Shown: positions 45,165 through 56,746, numbered from the stretch's first letter. The stretch is DNA of 64,000 nucleotides from Pseudoxanthomonas gei (GCF_010119615.1 NZ_QOVG01000007.1:148947-212946), one strand, 5' to 3'. Numbers and translations: made by a program. The notes: generated from the sequence alone by a model not told the origin.

Positions 45165-46621
45165 ATGCGTCGGATTCTGATTGCCGCCGCCCTGCTCGCC
45201 ATTGCCTGCGCCCCCGAAGCGCAGGCACGCAAGCTGGGTTCCCTTGATTTCAAGGCGTGTTCGCTGAGCACGCCGTTTTCCGGTGACGCCCTGCCCGCGC
45301 AGTGCACGGTGCTGCAGGTGCCGGAGAATCCGGCCGCCCCGCAGGGGCGCAAGATCGGCTTGAAGATCGCCTGGATTCCCGCCGATCGCGATGACGCGGC
45401 CGAACCGGACCCGGTATTCATGCTGGCCGGTGGCCCCGGCCAGTCGGCCACCGAAAGCTACCCGCAGGCCGCCAACGCCTTCGATGAGACGCGCAAGAAG
45501 CGCCACCTGATCCTGGTCGACCAGCGCGGCACCGGCGGTTCCAATCCGCTGTCGTGCACCGAGCCGTTCGACGAGAACGCACTGCCCACGCCGCAGGCCG
45601 CCAGCGACTATACGAAGCGTTGCCTGGCCTCGCTTGCAAAGCGGGCCGACCCGCGCTTCTACAGCACGAGCGAGGCGATCCAGGACCTGGAACTGGTGCG
45701 CAAGGCGATCGGCGCCCCACAGGTGAACCTGGTCGGCATTTCCTATGGCACGCGGGTGGCCCAGCAGTACGCGGCCAGATACCCGGCCAGCACCCGCACC
45801 ATCGTGCTGGACAGCGTGGCGCCCAACTCGCTGGTGCTGGGCAACGAGTTCGCCCGCAATCTGGAAGACGCGCTGGCCCTGCAGTTCGCGCTGTGCGCCA
45901 AGACCCCGGCCTGCGTGCAGCGCTACGGCAACCCGCGCGAAAAGCTGCGCGTGCTGATGGCCAGGCTGGCCACCGATCCGCCGCTGGTCACCTACCGCGA
46001 CGGCATCACCGGCGAAGGCCGCCAGGAACGGCTGACCCCGCAACTGGTTGCCGGACTGGTGCGCATGTATGCCTACATGCCGCTGGCCTCCTCGCTGCTG
46101 CCGCTGCAGTTGAACGAAGCGGCCAATGGCCGTTACGACGCCTTGATGTCACTGTCCAAGATGCTGGGCGAGCAACTGTCCGACAGCATCAACATCGGCA
46201 TGCAGCTGTCGGTGATCTGCACCGAGGACGGCGGCGAACTGAAGGCCAACCCGGCCGACGAAGACACCCTGCTGGGCAACGATTTTTCCCGGTACCTGGT
46301 CGCCCAGTGCGCGACCTGGCCCAAGGGCGTGCGCCCGGCCGGCTTCCGTGCGCCATTGAAAACGAAGGTACCGGCCTTGCTGCTGTCCGGTGAGTTCGAC
46401 CCGGTCACGCCATCGCGTTACGGCGATGCGGTGGCCAGGAACCTGCCCAACGCGCGCCACCTGGTCCTGCGCGGACAGGGCCACAACGTGATCGGCATCG
46501 GCTGCATGCCGCGCCTGATGGCCCGCTTCATCGATACCGCCGAGGCCAAGCCGCTCGATGCCACCTGCCTGGCCAAGCTGGCCTACACCCCGCCGTTCAC
46601 CGGCTTCTACGGATGGGAACC

Positions 46622-46625
<4 letters not shown>
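45165..46625 (+). CDS. Secreted alpha/beta-hydrolase peptidase (S33, tripeptidyl aminopeptidase-like)
   Basis: A 486-aa exported hydrolase from ATG 45165 with GGAG upstream and a signal peptide of about 21 residues (LAIACAPEAQA). The oxyanion region is FMLAGGPGQSA. The nucleophile serine is in LVGISYGTRVAQQYA, the acid in LLSGEFDPVTPSRYG, and the histidine in RGQGHNVIGIGCMP. A C-terminal TAP-like domain places it with tripeptidyl/prolyl aminopeptidases. Several cysteines could pair in the periplasm. Its TGA overlaps the ATG of the following ABC ATPase gene, so the three genes to 48546 form one coupled unit. Confidence 0.92.
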
Positions 46626-47364
<739 letters not shown>

Positions 47365-47368
<4 letters not shown>

Positions 47369-48546
47369 AGACCCTCCGCGCCGTGATGACGGTGATGCGC
47401 AAGGAACTGCGCGACATCTTCCGCGACCGCCGTACCCTGGTGCTGGCGCTGGGCCTGAGTCCGTTGCTGACCCCGATCCTGATCATCGGCCTGGGCACGC
47501 TGGGCGAAAGCCGCGCGCGCAGCCAGATCGAGAAGCCGCTGGAACTTCCGGTGGTCGGCCGCGAGCACGCACCCAACCTGATCGCCTGGCTGGAAGGACA
47601 GAACGTGGTGATCAAGGCGCCACCGAAGGATATCGAGGCGGCCATCGCCAACCAGGACGAGGACGTGATCCTGCGCATCGGCCCGGAGTTCGCCCAGCAG
47701 TGGCGCAAGAGCCTGCCCGCGCCGCTGGAAATCATCCAGGACAGCACCCGCCAGGACGCACAGATCCCGGTGCAGCGATTGCAGGGATTGCTGTCGGGCT
47801 ATGGCGGGCAGACCGGCTCGCTGCGGCTGCTCGCGCGCGGGGTCAGTCCCGGCACGGCCACCGCCATCCAGATTCGGCGCACCGACCTGGCCACGCCAGA
47901 GGCCCAGCGCGGCCGCATGCTGTCCTTCATCCTGCCCTACTTCCTGATCATCGCCGCCTTCCTGGGCGGAGCCTCGCTGATCCTGGATGCCACCGCCGGC
48001 GAACGCGAACGCCAGTCGCTGGAACCGTTGCTGGCCACGCCCGCAGCACGCGGTGCCATCGTCAGCGGCAAGATCGCCGCGGCCTGCATGCTGGCGCTGA
48101 TCTCGCTGCTGCTGACCCTGCTGGCCTTCAAGCTCGGCGCGCTGCTTTCACCGACAGTGGGACGACAGATGGAGGTGAGTTTCCCGGCCATCGCCAGACT
48201 GGTGCTGATCCTGCTGCCGATGGTCTTCATCGGCACCACCTTGCTGACCTACCTGGCGGCCTCGGCCAAGAGCATGAAGGAGGCGCAGAGCCACATGACC
48301 TGGCTGATGCTGCTGCCGATGCTACCGACCATCGTGCTGCTGGTGAACCCGGTGAAGACGCAGATGTGGCAGTTCGCGGTGCCCTTCCTTTCGCAGAACC
48401 AGCTGATCCTGAAGGTGGTGCGCGGCGAGGTGATCACCGCGGCGCAATGGGCGCTCTACCTGGCCGCGGGCTTCGGGCTGGCGGGCCTGCTTTGGTTCGC
48501 GGCCACCCGGCGTTACCAGCAGGAACAACTGGCGATCTCGGGCTGA
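47365..48546 (+). CDS. natB: ABC-2 type transporter permease (NatB-like)
   Basis: A 393-aa membrane protein starting at ATG 47365, overlapping the ATPase gene by four bases. An N-terminal helix (LVLALGLSPLLTPILIIGLG) is followed by a large external domain of about 150 residues and five further helices (ILPYFLIIAAFLGGASLILD, MLALISLLLTLLAFKLGALL, LVLILLPMVFIGTTLLTYLA and two more). The amphipathic DATAGERERQSLEPLLATP segment is the ABC-2/NatB hallmark that contacts the ATPase. Gene set: peptidase, ATPase, permease; export of a peptide or ion is possible. Confidence 0.9.
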
Positions 48547-48627
48547 CGGCGGCATTGCAGCCGGCATTGCGGCATGCGACCAGCCGCAAATGCCGGATGC
48601 CGGACGAAGAAACATCAAAGAAAGGCC

Positions 48628-48662
48628 GTCATCCCGGCGAACGCCGGGACCCAACTCCTGGT
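48628..48662. repeat. GTCATCCCGGCGAACGCCGGGACCCA-type repeat
   Basis: A short palindromic repeat related to the pair at 18724, placed after the NatB-like gene. The remainder of 48547-48805 shows no gene. Confidence 0.6.
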
Positions 48663-48805
48663 CGATGCACTCCCTGAGCCGCGACCTCGATGCGGCGACG
48701 CGCCCAACACGTCGTTCACCGCGGCAGGTCGAGGCCTTCGCATGGGTACCCGGCCGGACTATTGCCACGTATGCAATGCCGTGTTGCCGGCGTTCCAACC
48801 GTCCA

Positions 48806-48836
48806 TAAAAAAGCCGGCTTGCGCCGGCTTTTTTCT
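48806..48836. terminator. Bidirectional Rho-independent terminator
   Basis: AAAAAAGCCGGCTTGCGCCG and its complement form a strong stem (AAGCCGGC/GCCGGCTT) with an A-run on the left and a T-run on the right. It can end the rightward NatAB transcript and the leftward transcript of the TonB-domain lipoprotein gene, which stops at 48856. Confidence 0.92.
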
Positions 48837-48855
48837 GCTTCCCCAACCCGCTGCC

Positions 48856-49869
48856 TCAGCCCGGGTTGAACGCCAGCGTGCGGCGCGTGGTGGTCGGCGC
48901 ATCGATCGGCTCGAACTTCCAGCGGCGTACCGCGTTGAGCGCTTCGCGGTCGAAAACGCGCGCCGGAGTGGCGCGCACGACGCGCGCGTTGGTCACCGAA
49001 CCGTCCGTGCCCACGGTGATCTCGACCAGCACTTCACCGCTGGTACCGGCGCGCAATGCTTCGGGCGGGTAGCGCGGCGACGGCGAGCTGACCACCTTGA
49101 GCGCGTTGGCTGCAGGGCGGGCCGCGGCGGCGGGCGTGGCCGGCGTGGTGGTGGCGGTACGTGCGGCCGCTTCACGCTGGGCCGCGGCCGCGGCCTCACG
49201 TTGGGCGGCGGCGACGCGATCGGCCTCGGCCTTGCGGGCCGCGTCCTGTTGCTGCTGGGTGGCAAGGGCTTCGGCGGCGACGCGCTGCTGTTCGGCCTGC
49301 TGCGCCAGTCGCTTGGTCTCCAGCACCTTGGCCTCGGCGTCGGTCACCTCCTTGGTCTTGGCGGTTTCGGCGCGGGCGGTAACGGCAAGCTGGGCGGCGG
49401 CGATGCTCTGCTTCAGGCGCGGCAGGGCCGGTGCCTTCGGGTCTGCCTTCTCGAGCAGCCCCGACAGGCGCTGGGCTTCCACGAAGTCGTCGCGGCCGAT
49501 GCTCTGTTCGGTGGCGATCAGCGTGTAGGGCATCAGGTCGGTGAGCGCGCTGGCCACGGCCGGATCGCTGGGCAGCTTGTCACGCAGGGCCAGGTAGTAC
49601 TCCATGGCATTGTCCCCGCCCGGCGCGTAAATGCGGTTCTCGGCCAGCGCCTTGTTGGCCGCGGCGCGCAGCTCGTCGGCACCCATGGCCTGGACCTGGG
49701 CCGATACCGCCGGTGCGGGCGGCGCGGCAACGGCTGCAGGCGCGGCTGCGGGCGCGGCCGTGCTGGCCGGCTCGTCCTTGGAACAGCCCGCCACTGCGAC
49801 GGCAAGCGCAAGTACGACGGGCGAAAGCGCAACCCAGCGCGACTTCTTCGAAATCGTGGCAACCGACAT
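48856..49869 (-). CDS. Lipoprotein with coiled coil and C-terminal TonB-like domain
   Basis: A 337-aa protein from ATG 49869 with GGGGAG upstream. The lipobox VAGC puts the lipid on C29. An alanine/proline linker leads to a helical segment (60-165) and a long charged coiled coil (about 170-240: EAKVLETKRLAQQAEQQRVAAEAL ...). The last 90 residues are a TonB C-terminal domain (SPRYPPEALRAGTSGEVLVEITVGTDGSVTNARVV ... RRWKFEP). True TonB needs an inner-membrane helix for ExbBD, absent here, so this is unlikely to be the energy transducer. It may bridge envelope layers. It is read in the direction of, and 90 bases after, mnmE. Confidence 0.87.
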   Translation of the reverse strand: MSVATISKKSRWVALSPVVLALAVAVAGCSKDEPASTAAPAAAPAAVAAPPAPAVSAQVQAMGADELRAAANKALAENRIYAPGGDNAMEYYLALRDKLPSDPAVASALTDLMPYTLIATEQSIGRDDFVEAQRLSGLLEKADPKAPALPRLKQSIAAAQLAVTARAETAKTKEVTDAEAKVLETKRLAQQAEQQRVAAEALATQQQQDAARKAEADRVAAAQREAAAAAQREAAARTATTTPATPAAAARPAANALKVVSSPSPRYPPEALRAGTSGEVLVEITVGTDGSVTNARVVRATPARVFDREALNAVRRWKFEPIDAPTTTRRTLAFNPG

Positions 49870-49958
49870 TTTCTTACTCCCCGAAACAGTACAAAACAAT
49901 GGAATCCCCAGATCTGCCAAGCATGAACCATGCCAGCGCATTTGTCGGCCTGTCCGGC

Positions 49959-51320
49959 TCATTTGCCGATGCAGAAGGTCGAAAAGATGCGGCCCAGCAT
50001 GTCGTCCGGCGAGACCTTTCCCGTGATCTCGCCCAGGGCCTGATGTGCAAGCCTCAATTCTTCGGCGGCCAGCTCCAGCCTTTCGTGATGGAGTTCACGG
50101 TTTGCTGCTTCCGCATGCTCTGATGCCCGAACCAGCGCTTCGACATGCCGGGCACGCGCCGAAAACTCCCCCGCCCCCGCTTCGAGCCCATCGTCGCCGG
50201 CGGCCAACGCGCGCAGCCGCACATGCAAGGCTGGCAGGCCCGCGCCTGTGGTCGCGGACACATACACCGTCGAATCGGTGTCGGCGGGCGCGGTGGCGAG
50301 CAGGTCACTCTTGTTATGGATGAACAGCCGCATCGGCACCTGGGCCAGATCGGCCTGGACCGCCTCCAGCCCACCAGCGGCGTCGCGCGCATCCAGGACC
50401 ACCAGCGCCAGGTCCGCGGTTTCCAGCTCCGAACGGGCGCGGCGCATGCCCTCGCGCTCGATGGCATCGCCACCGGTGCGCAGGCCCGCAGTGTCCACCA
50501 ACGTCAGTTCCAGACCATCCAGGCGCACCGTTTCACGCAGCAGGTCGCGGGTGGTGCCCGGTGTATCGGTGACGATGGCGCGCTCGCTGCCCGCCAATGC
50601 GTTCAGCAGCGAACTCTTGCCGGCGTTGGGCGGGCCCACGATCACCGCATGCAGGCCATCGCGCAGCTTGCGGCCGCGCTCGGCTTCCAGCAGGAGTTGC
50701 GAAAGCTGCTGGCGGGTGAGTGCCAGTTTCTGCCGCACCGCGTCGCCGCCGAGCGTATCGATGGACTCATCGGCGAAATCAATCGCCGCCTCCACGTGCA
50801 CGCGCAGGGCCGAAAAGCTGGTGGCGATGGCCTCGACTCGCTGCGAGAAGACGCCGTCCAGTGCGCGTCGCGCGGCACGTGCGGCGCGCGTGTCCGAAGC
50901 GGCGATCAGGTCGGCGATGGCTTCGGCCTGGACCAGGTCCAGCCGGTCATTGAGGAAGGCCCGTTCGCTGAATTCACCCGGCCGTGCCGGCCGCGCGCCC
51001 AGCGCGCAGGCCCGCATTACCAGTTGCTGCAATACCAGCGGGCTGCCATGGGCCTGCAGCTCGACCACGTCCTCGCCGGTAAAGCTGTGGGGTGCGGGAA
51101 AAGCAAGGGCGATGCCGTCGTCGATGGTTTCGCCTGCCTCGGCGGTGAATCGCACATGGTGGGCGTGTCGCGCTTGCAGGGGGCGCCCGCAAACCTCGGC
51201 GCCAATCCGCGATGCCAGTGGGCCCGAGAGGCGGACGATGCCCACGCCGCCGGCGCCGGGCGCGGTGGCGATGGCGGCAATGGTGTCGGTTGAGGCAATG
51301 CCGGTCGGGGCCGTAGTCAT
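49959..51320 (-). CDS. mnmE: tRNA modification GTPase MnmE (TrmE)
   Basis: A 453-aa GTPase which with MnmG makes 5-carboxymethylaminomethyl-uridine at the tRNA wobble base. An N-terminal formyl-THF-binding domain (about 1-120: [21 protein letters not shown]) precedes a helical domain split by the G domain (G1 [15 protein letters not shown]2 TTRD, G3 DTAGL, G4 NKSD). The obligatory C-terminal CIGK is present (FSTFCIGK). Complete. It follows yidC leftward in the conserved origin-proximal cluster, with a hairpin between them. Confidence 0.97.
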   Translation of the reverse strand: MTTAPTGIASTDTIAAIATAPGAGGVGIVRLSGPLASRIGAEVCGRPLQARHAHHVRFTAEAGETIDDGIALAFPAPHSFTGEDVVELQAHGSPLVLQQLVMRACALGARPARPGEFSERAFLNDRLDLVQAEAIADLIAASDTRAARAARRALDGVFSQRVEAIATSFSALRVHVEAAIDFADESIDTLGGDAVRQKLALTRQQLSQLLLEAERGRKLRDGLHAVIVGPPNAGKSSLLNALAGSERAIVTDTPGTTRDLLRETVRLDGLELTLVDTAGLRTGGDAIEREGMRRARSELETADLALVVLDARDAAGGLEAVQADLAQVPMRLFIHNKSDLLATAPADTDSTVYVSATTGAGLPALHVRLRALAAGDDGLEAGAGEFSARARHVEALVRASEHAEAANRELHHERLELAAEELRLAHQALGEITGKVSPDDMLGRIFSTFCIGK

Positions 51321-51377
51321 GCGCGGAGTCTTGCATATTCCTTTGCAGGCGCCGCCTCGGGTCGCGATGCTGGAAAC

Positions 51378-51405
51378 GACGAACCCGCCGGTAGGCGGGT
51401 TCGTC
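51378..51405 (-). terminator. Strong hairpin between yidC and mnmE
   Basis: GACGAACCCGCC pairs perfectly with GGCGGGTTCGTC around a four-base loop, and GTTTCC follows on the minus strand. The short T-run makes it a weak or partial terminator that could set the relative level of mnmE below yidC. Confidence 0.6.
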
Positions 51406-51431
51406 TGCTTGCTAATTGGAGCGCGCCGCGC

Positions 51432-53171
51432 TTATTTGCCGGCGATCGCCTTGCCCTTGGTTTCCGTTGCCGCCGGCGGTTTGCTGTGTTTCTTGCCGAC
51501 CCACCACTGCTGCAACAGGCCCAGGCTGCCGTTCGTGACCCAGTACAAAACCAGGCCGGACGGGAACAGGGCCATCATCACGCCGAACACCAGCGGCATG
51601 AACTGCATCATCTTCTGCTGCATCGGATCCATGCCCACCGCAGGGGTCATCTTCTGCGTGGTCCACATCACCAGCATGTTGAGCGCGGGCAGGATGAAGT
51701 ACGGGTCGCGCGCGGTTAGGTCGTGAATCCACAGGAACCACGGTGCCTGCCGCAGCTCGACCGATTCCACCAGCACCCAGTACAGGGCCAGGAAGATCGG
51801 CATGGTCACCAGGATCGGCAGGCAGCCGCCCATCGGGTTGACCTTCTCCTTCTTGTACAGCTCCATCATCGCGGCCTGCTGTTTGGCGCGATCGTCGCCG
51901 TAGCGCTCCTTCAGCTGGGCCACGCGCGGTGCCAGCGCGCGCATCTTGTTGGCGCTTTCATACTGTTTATTGGCCAGCGGATACAGCGCCAGCTTCACCA
52001 GCACCACCAGGCCGATGATCGACCAGCCCCAGTTGCCGAACAGGGAATGCAGGTGGCTGAGCACCCAGAACAGGCCCTGGCCGATGAAATCGAAGATGCG
52101 GAACTGGCTGTAGTCCACCGCGCGGTTCAAGTTGACGCCCTGCGCCTGCATCTGCGATATCAACTTCGGCCCGACGAACAAGCGTGCCTCTGTAGTTTGG
52201 CTCAAGCCTGGAGCAACCCGGAAACTTGGGCCGAGCTCGCGGATCAGTGCGCGACCGTCGATCTGGTCGGTCTGTATTTTTACCTTTGTTTTCTGATCAG
52301 GAATCCACGCACTGAAGAAATGATGCTGCAGCATCGCGATCCAGCCACCGCTCGCATCCTGATCGAGCTTGCCGTCATCCATGTACTTGGCGAACTTCAG
52401 GCGCTCGTATTGTTTCTGAGCGCTGTACCACGTCGCACCACTGAAGCTGAATGATTCCGGATTCGTCATGCCGGTCTTGATCACCGGGGGCAGCCGTTCC
52501 AACTGTCGGTAGATCGTGCCTTCCCACGGGGCACTACCGTTGTTGATTACTTCATCGCGCACGCCGATAGCATAGTCATTGCGCTTGAGTGTGTAGGTAC
52601 GGCGGATGAGTACGCCGTTTGGGCCATTCCATATGAATGGCACCGACACCGAGGCCGCCCCTGAAGCCAGCGAAATATGCCCACTGCCATTTTCAGGCAC
52701 GAAACCGCTCAGGTGGTTCGGAGCGGGATTGTTGGCGCTGGTCCAACCGCTTTGGGCGGTGTAGTAATGCGCAGGATCCTGCGTGAATAACACGACAGGC
52801 GGACTTCCGGCGACTTTCGCTTGGGGGTACTTCAACAAGACCGCTTCAAGTACGTTGCCGCCGTCCAGAGTCAGACGCAGCAGGTCGCTGCTGATCACGA
52901 CACGCTGGCTGGAAGGAGCAGCGACTGCCAAAGCGGTCGATTTGTCAGGGCTCGAGACTGCCGGTGCCGTGGGCACGCCATTCTGCCCAGAGACAGCGCC
53001 TTGCGGAACTGGCTGTGCGGAGGGCACCGAGCTGAGGCTCGAAGGCTGCGGCTGCGCGGTTGCTGCCACCACGCTGGGGGGTTTGGGAGCATTGAACTTG
53101 CCCCACTCCACCCACAGAAGGCTCGCCACCATCAGCCAGGCGAAGATCAGGAACAAACGGGTCTGGTTCAT
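51432..53171 (-). CDS. yidC: Membrane protein insertase YidC
   Basis: A 579-aa insertase in the inner membrane. TM1 is [18 protein letters not shown] large periplasmic P1 domain covers about 60-350. The conserved core follows with TM2 (ALGWVLSHLH region), the amphipathic [24 protein letters not shown] coil, and [28 protein letters not shown]. The positively charged tail is [22 protein letters not shown]. Length is normal for gammaproteobacteria. It starts 13 bases after rnpA ends. The P1-coding half (52180-53170) is noticeably less GC-rich than the core half. Confidence 0.97.
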   Translation of the reverse strand: MNQTRLFLIFAWLMVASLLWVEWGKFNAPKPPSVVAATAQPQPSSLSSVPSAQPVPQGAVSGQNGVPTAPAVSSPDKSTALAVAAPSSQRVVISSDLLRLTLDGGNVLEAVLLKYPQAKVAGSPPVVLFTQDPAHYYTAQSGWTSANNPAPNHLSGFVPENGSGHISLASGAASVSVPFIWNGPNGVLIRRTYTLKRNDYAIGVRDEVINNGSAPWEGTIYRQLERLPPVIKTGMTNPESFSFSGATWYSAQKQYERLKFAKYMDDGKLDQDASGGWIAMLQHHFFSAWIPDQKTKVKIQTDQIDGRALIRELGPSFRVAPGLSQTTEARLFVGPKLISQMQAQGVNLNRAVDYSQFRIFDFIGQGLFWVLSHLHSLFGNWGWSIIGLVVLVKLALYPLANKQYESANKMRALAPRVAQLKERYGDDRAKQQAAMMELYKKEKVNPMGGCLPILVTMPIFLALYWVLVESVELRQAPWFLWIHDLTARDPYFILPALNMLVMWTTQKMTPAVGMDPMQQKMMQFMPLVFGVMMALFPSGLVLYWVTNGSLGLLQQWWVGKKHSKPPAATETKGKAIAGK

Positions 53172-53184
53172 CGGACAGGCATTC

Positions 53185-53619
53185 TCAACCGGCGGAAGCG
53201 GCCGGTTTGGGCGTGTTGCAGGAAGGGGAAGGAGTTGATTTCGTGACCGGCGGCATTGTGCCGCCCGCAGCCGGTGCGGGCAATGCGCCCGCACGCACCA
53301 GCGTGCGCAGCAGGGTCGCGCGCAGCTGTGCATTGTCGGCGCTGCGCGCCGCCACGCGGGCGACGATCACGTAGTCACCGGCAGGCAATTGCGCGCGGAG
53401 CTTGCGGAACTGGTCGCGGAAAACCCGCTTGATGCGGTTGCGGCCGACGGCATGGGGATCGACCTTGCGCGAAACCGCCAGGCCCAGCCGGGCCGGCACT
53501 GGGCCAGCCAGCCAGTGCAGGCTGAGGATCGGATCGGACGTGCGACGCGCGCTTTCGAATATGCGTGCGTATTCGGCACCCGTGCGCACCCGTGCCGTGG
53601 CGGGAAAGGTCGCTTTCAT
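53185..53619 (-). CDS. rnpA: Ribonuclease P protein component
   Basis: A 144-aa protein subunit of RNase P, which trims tRNA 5' ends. The conserved RNR motif is [16 protein letters not shown] near residue 60, and the central cleft strand is [10 protein letters not shown]. The last 30 residues ([20 protein letters not shown] ...) extend beyond E. coli RnpA (119 aa) and look disordered. It is followed after 13 bases by yidC; the yidD gene often found between the two is absent. Confidence 0.95.
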   Translation of the reverse strand: MKATFPATARVRTGAEYARIFESARRTSDPILSLHWLAGPVPARLGLAVSRKVDPHAVGRNRIKRVFRDQFRKLRAQLPAGDYVIVARVAARSADNAQLRATLLRTLVRAGALPAPAAGGTMPPVTKSTPSPSCNTPKPAASAG

Positions 53620-53707
53620 ATCGGATACGAAAAAGTCCGCACAATACTGCGCGGACTCTTGCGAAAGACAAGCATGGATGGACTCCGCCGCGAATGCGGC
53701 AGGGCCA

Positions 53708-53848
53708 TCAGGCGCTCAGGCGCGTGCGGCCCTTGGCGCGACGACGTGCCAGGATCTTGCGGCCATCGGCGGTCGCCATGCGGGCACGGAAACCGTGGTC
53801 GCGCTTGCGCTTGAGGTTGCTGGGCTGGTAAGTGCGCTTGGTGGCCAT
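53708..53848 (-). CDS. rpmH: 50S ribosomal protein L34
   Basis: A 46-aa basic protein from ATG 53848 with the family pattern [37 protein letters not shown] and KGRTRLSA. It stands first in the leftward rpmH-rnpA-yidC-mnmE cluster, divergent from dnaA. Confidence 0.97.
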   Translation of the reverse strand: MATKRTYQPSNLKRKRDHGFRARMATADGRKILARRRAKGRTRLSA

Positions 53849-54085
53849 GGGCCCTCGGGCGATTGAAGTGGAAAGAACCGGAAATTCTATAGGCTCCCCC
53901 CAGGCCCGGTCAACCCGCAATTGACTGGGGCCGCCGCTGGCAGGCCGCCGCAAGTGCCCGGCTGAACACGCGGGCCGCCAATGGCGGTAGTCGCCGCGTG
54001 ATAATGTGGCCGACTGTATTTTCACCCGCGTCGCGCGTCCCTACCTGCGTGCATGCCTTCCTGAAGAACTCGATTGCTGCCCTCG

Positions 54086-55411
54086 ATGGATGCCTGGCCC
54101 CGCTGCCTCGAACGCCTGGAAGCCGAACTGCCGGCCGAAGACGTACACACCTGGTTGAAGCCGTTGCAGGCCGAACAGCGCGTCGATGCTATGGTCCTGT
54201 ATGCACCCAACGCCTTCATCGTCGAGCAGGTGCGCGAGCGTTACCTGCCGCGGATCCAGGACTTGCTGGGGCACTTCGCCGGCCATCGCGATGTTTCGGT
54301 AGAAATAGGCTCGCGTGCGCGCATCGTGGAACCAGTTGCGCCGGCCTCCCATTCGGGGACCCAGCCGTTTGCCGCCAACGAACCGTATGCCGGCAACCTG
54401 GACTCGCACTACAGTTTCGACAACTTCGTCGAAGGCCGCAGCAACCAGCTGGGCCGCGCCGCGGCCTGGCAGGCGGCGCAGAAGCCCGGCGACCGCTCGC
54501 ATAATCCCTTGCTGCTCTACGGCGGCACCGGTCTGGGCAAGACCCACCTGATGTTCGCCGCGGGCAATGAACTGCGCCGGCAGAACCCGAATGCGCGCGT
54601 GCTGTACCTGCGTTCGGACTCGTTCTTCAGTGCCATGACCAAGGCGCTGATGGAAAAATCGATGGACCAGTTCAAGCGCCGCTTCCAGCAGGTCGATGCG
54701 TTGCTGATCGATGACATCCAGTTCTTCGCCGGCAAGGACCGCACCCAGGAAGAGTTCTTCCACACCTTCAATGCCCTGTTCGATGGCAAACAGCAGATCA
54801 TCCTGACCTGTGACCGCTATCCGCGCGAAGTCGAAGGCCTGGAGCCGCGGCTGAAGTCGCGCCTGGCCTGGGGCCTGTCGGTGGCGATCGAGCCGCCTGA
54901 TTTCGAGACCCGGGCGGCGATCGTGCTGGCCAAGGCGCACGAGCGCGGGGCACAGATTCCCGACGAGGTGGCCTTCCTGCTGGCCAAGAAGATGCGCTCG
55001 AACGTGCGCGACCTGGAAGGGGCCTTGAACACGCTGACCGCGCGCGCCAACTTCACCGGTCGTGCCATTACTCCCGAATTCGCCCAGGAAACCCTGCGCG
55101 ACCTGCTGCGGGCCCAGCAGCAGGCAATCAGCATCCCCAACATCCAGAAGACCGTGGCAGACTACTACGGTCTGCAGATCAAGGACTTGCTGTCCAAGCG
55201 GCGCACGCGCTCACTGGCGCGCCCGCGGCAGGTGGCGATGGCCCTGGCCAAGGAACTGACCGAGCACAGCCTTCCCGAGATCGGGGATGCCTTTGCCGGT
55301 CGTGACCACACCACCGTTTTGCATGCCTGCCGGCAGATCCGCAACCTCATGCAGACCGACGGAAAGCTGCATGAGGACTGGGACAAACTGATCCGTAAGC
55401 TCAGTGAATAA
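54086..55411 (+). CDS. dnaA: Chromosomal replication initiator DnaA
   Basis: A 441-aa AAA+ initiator. ATG 54086 (MDAWPRC) is chosen as in xanthomonad DnaA; TTG 54074 would add four residues. Domain I is 1-80 and a short linker follows. Walker A is GGTGLGKTH at 146-154, Walker B is LLIDDIQFF, and the domain IV DNA-binding signature is [16 protein letters not shown] near the end. The gap of 237 bases from rpmH contains both promoters but no clear DnaA boxes; two perfect boxes lie downstream of dnaA instead. Confidence 0.98.
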   Translation: MDAWPRCLERLEAELPAEDVHTWLKPLQAEQRVDAMVLYAPNAFIVEQVRERYLPRIQDLLGHFAGHRDVSVEIGSRARIVEPVAPASHSGTQPFAANEPYAGNLDSHYSFDNFVEGRSNQLGRAAAWQAAQKPGDRSHNPLLLYGGTGLGKTHLMFAAGNELRRQNPNARVLYLRSDSFFSAMTKALMEKSMDQFKRRFQQVDALLIDDIQFFAGKDRTQEEFFHTFNALFDGKQQIILTCDRYPREVEGLEPRLKSRLAWGLSVAIEPPDFETRAAIVLAKAHERGAQIPDEVAFLLAKKMRSNVRDLEGALNTLTARANFTGRAITPEFAQETLRDLLRAQQQAISIPNIQKTVADYYGLQIKDLLSKRRTRSLARPRQVAMALAKELTEHSLPEIGDAFAGRDHTTVLHACRQIRNLMQTDGKLHEDWDKLIRKLSE

Positions 55412-55636
55412 AAGGGTCCAGGCCCTGTGGATAAGGTGGGGATGGAATTGGGGCTGAAAGTTATCCACAAGTTCCACCAGGACTACACAAGCCTTGATAC
55501 AGAGCTTGCAGATGCGATAAATACGTTTTGATTCAATCGGTTATAGCCCTTCTCCACCGAAATCGGCTCTACCATCACCACCAGCTTTTGATTTAATACT
55601 TCTTTCTAGATCCAGTGCATAAGGGGCCAGCACCAC
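55412..55636. other. Probable replication origin (oriC) between dnaA and dnaN
   Basis: Two perfect DnaA boxes in opposite orientation lie at 55426-55434 (TGTGGATAA) and 55461-55469 (TTATCCACA). An AT-rich stretch runs from about 55520 to 55615 (TTTTGATTTAATACTTC) and could be the unwinding element. TTATAGCCC near 55543 may be a weak box. The gene setting (dnaA, dnaN, recF, gyrB; rpmH leftward) is that of a bacterial oriC. Confidence 0.75.
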
Positions 55637-56737
55637 ATGCGTTTCAGTCTGCAGCGCGAAGCTTTCCTGAAGCCGTTGGCACAAGTCGTCAACGTGGTCG
55701 AACGTCGGCAGACCTTGCCGGTCCTCGCCAATTTCCTGGTCCAGGTCCAGGGGGGGCAGCTCTCGCTCACCGGCACCGACCTGGAAGTGGAAATGATTGC
55801 GCGCAGCGCGGTCGACGATGCCCAGGATGGTGAAACCACCATCCCGGCACGCAAACTCTTCGAGATCATCCGGGCCTTGCCGGATGGCAGCAAGATCACG
55901 GTCAGCCAGACCGGCGACAAGGTCACGGTGTCCGCGGGCCGCAGCCGGTTCACCCTGGCCACCCTGCCCGCCAACGACTTTCCCTCGGTGGATGAGGTCG
56001 AGGCCACCGAGCGCGTCAACGTGCCCGAGGCCGCATTGAAGGAACTGATCGAGCGCACCGCCTTTGCCATGGCCCAGCAGGACGTTCGCTATTACCTCAA
56101 CGGCCTGCTGTTCGACCTGGGCGACAAGCTGCTGCGCTGCGTGGCCACCGACGGCCACCGGTTGGCGCTGTGCGAAACCCCGCTGGAAGGCGCCTCCGGC
56201 GCCAAACGCCAGATCATCGTGCCGCGCAAGGGTGTGACCGAGCTGCAGCGCCTGCTCGAAAACGGCGATCGCGAACTGGAGCTGGAAATCGGGCGCAGCC
56301 ATATCCGGGTCAAGCGCGATGACGTCACCTTTACTTCCAAGCTGATCGACGGACGTTTCCCGGACTACGCCGCGGTGATCCCGATCGGCGCCGACCGCGA
56401 GGTCAAGCTGGACCGCGAGGTACTGCGCGCAGCACTGCAGCGTGCCGCGATCCTGTCCAACGAGAAGTACCGTGGCGTGCGCGTCGAGGTTTCGCCCGGC
56501 CAGCTCAAGATCAGCGCCCACAACCCGGAGCAGGAAGAGGCCCAGGAAGAGATCGAGGCCGACACCAAGGTCAGTGACCTGGCCATCGGCTTCAACGTCA
56601 ACTACCTGCTCGATGCTCTGTCGGCCCTTCGCGACGAGCACGTCATCATCCAGTTGCGCGATGCCAACTCTTCCGCACTGGTGCGTGAGGCCAGCAGCGA
56701 AAAGTCCCGGCACGTGGTGATGCCGCTGCGCCTGTGA
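55637..56737 (+). CDS. dnaN: DNA polymerase III beta subunit (sliding clamp)
   Basis: A 366-aa clamp that tethers the replicase to DNA. Three similar clamp domains are visible: 1-120 (MRFSLQREAFLKPLAQVVNVVERRQTLPVL), 128-245 (FAMAQQDVRYYLNGLLFDL) and 250-366. The C-terminus VVMPLRL is a typical peptide-binding-cleft edge. Length equals E. coli DnaN (366). It follows the origin and is closed by a parS site and a hairpin. Confidence 0.98.
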   Translation: MRFSLQREAFLKPLAQVVNVVERRQTLPVLANFLVQVQGGQLSLTGTDLEVEMIARSAVDDAQDGETTIPARKLFEIIRALPDGSKITVSQTGDKVTVSAGRSRFTLATLPANDFPSVDEVEATERVNVPEAALKELIERTAFAMAQQDVRYYLNGLLFDLGDKLLRCVATDGHRLALCETPLEGASGAKRQIIVPRKGVTELQRLLENGDRELELEIGRSHIRVKRDDVTFTSKLIDGRFPDYAAVIPIGADREVKLDREVLRAALQRAAILSNEKYRGVRVEVSPGQLKISAHNPEQEEAQEEIEADTKVSDLAIGFNVNYLLDALSALRDEHVIIQLRDANSSALVREASSEKSRHVVMPLRL

Positions 56738-56746
56738 TCCCTTCTC

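Noticed and set aside
53849..54085. oriC between rpmH and dnaA
   Set aside because: No DnaA box was found there, while two perfect ones lie downstream of dnaA.
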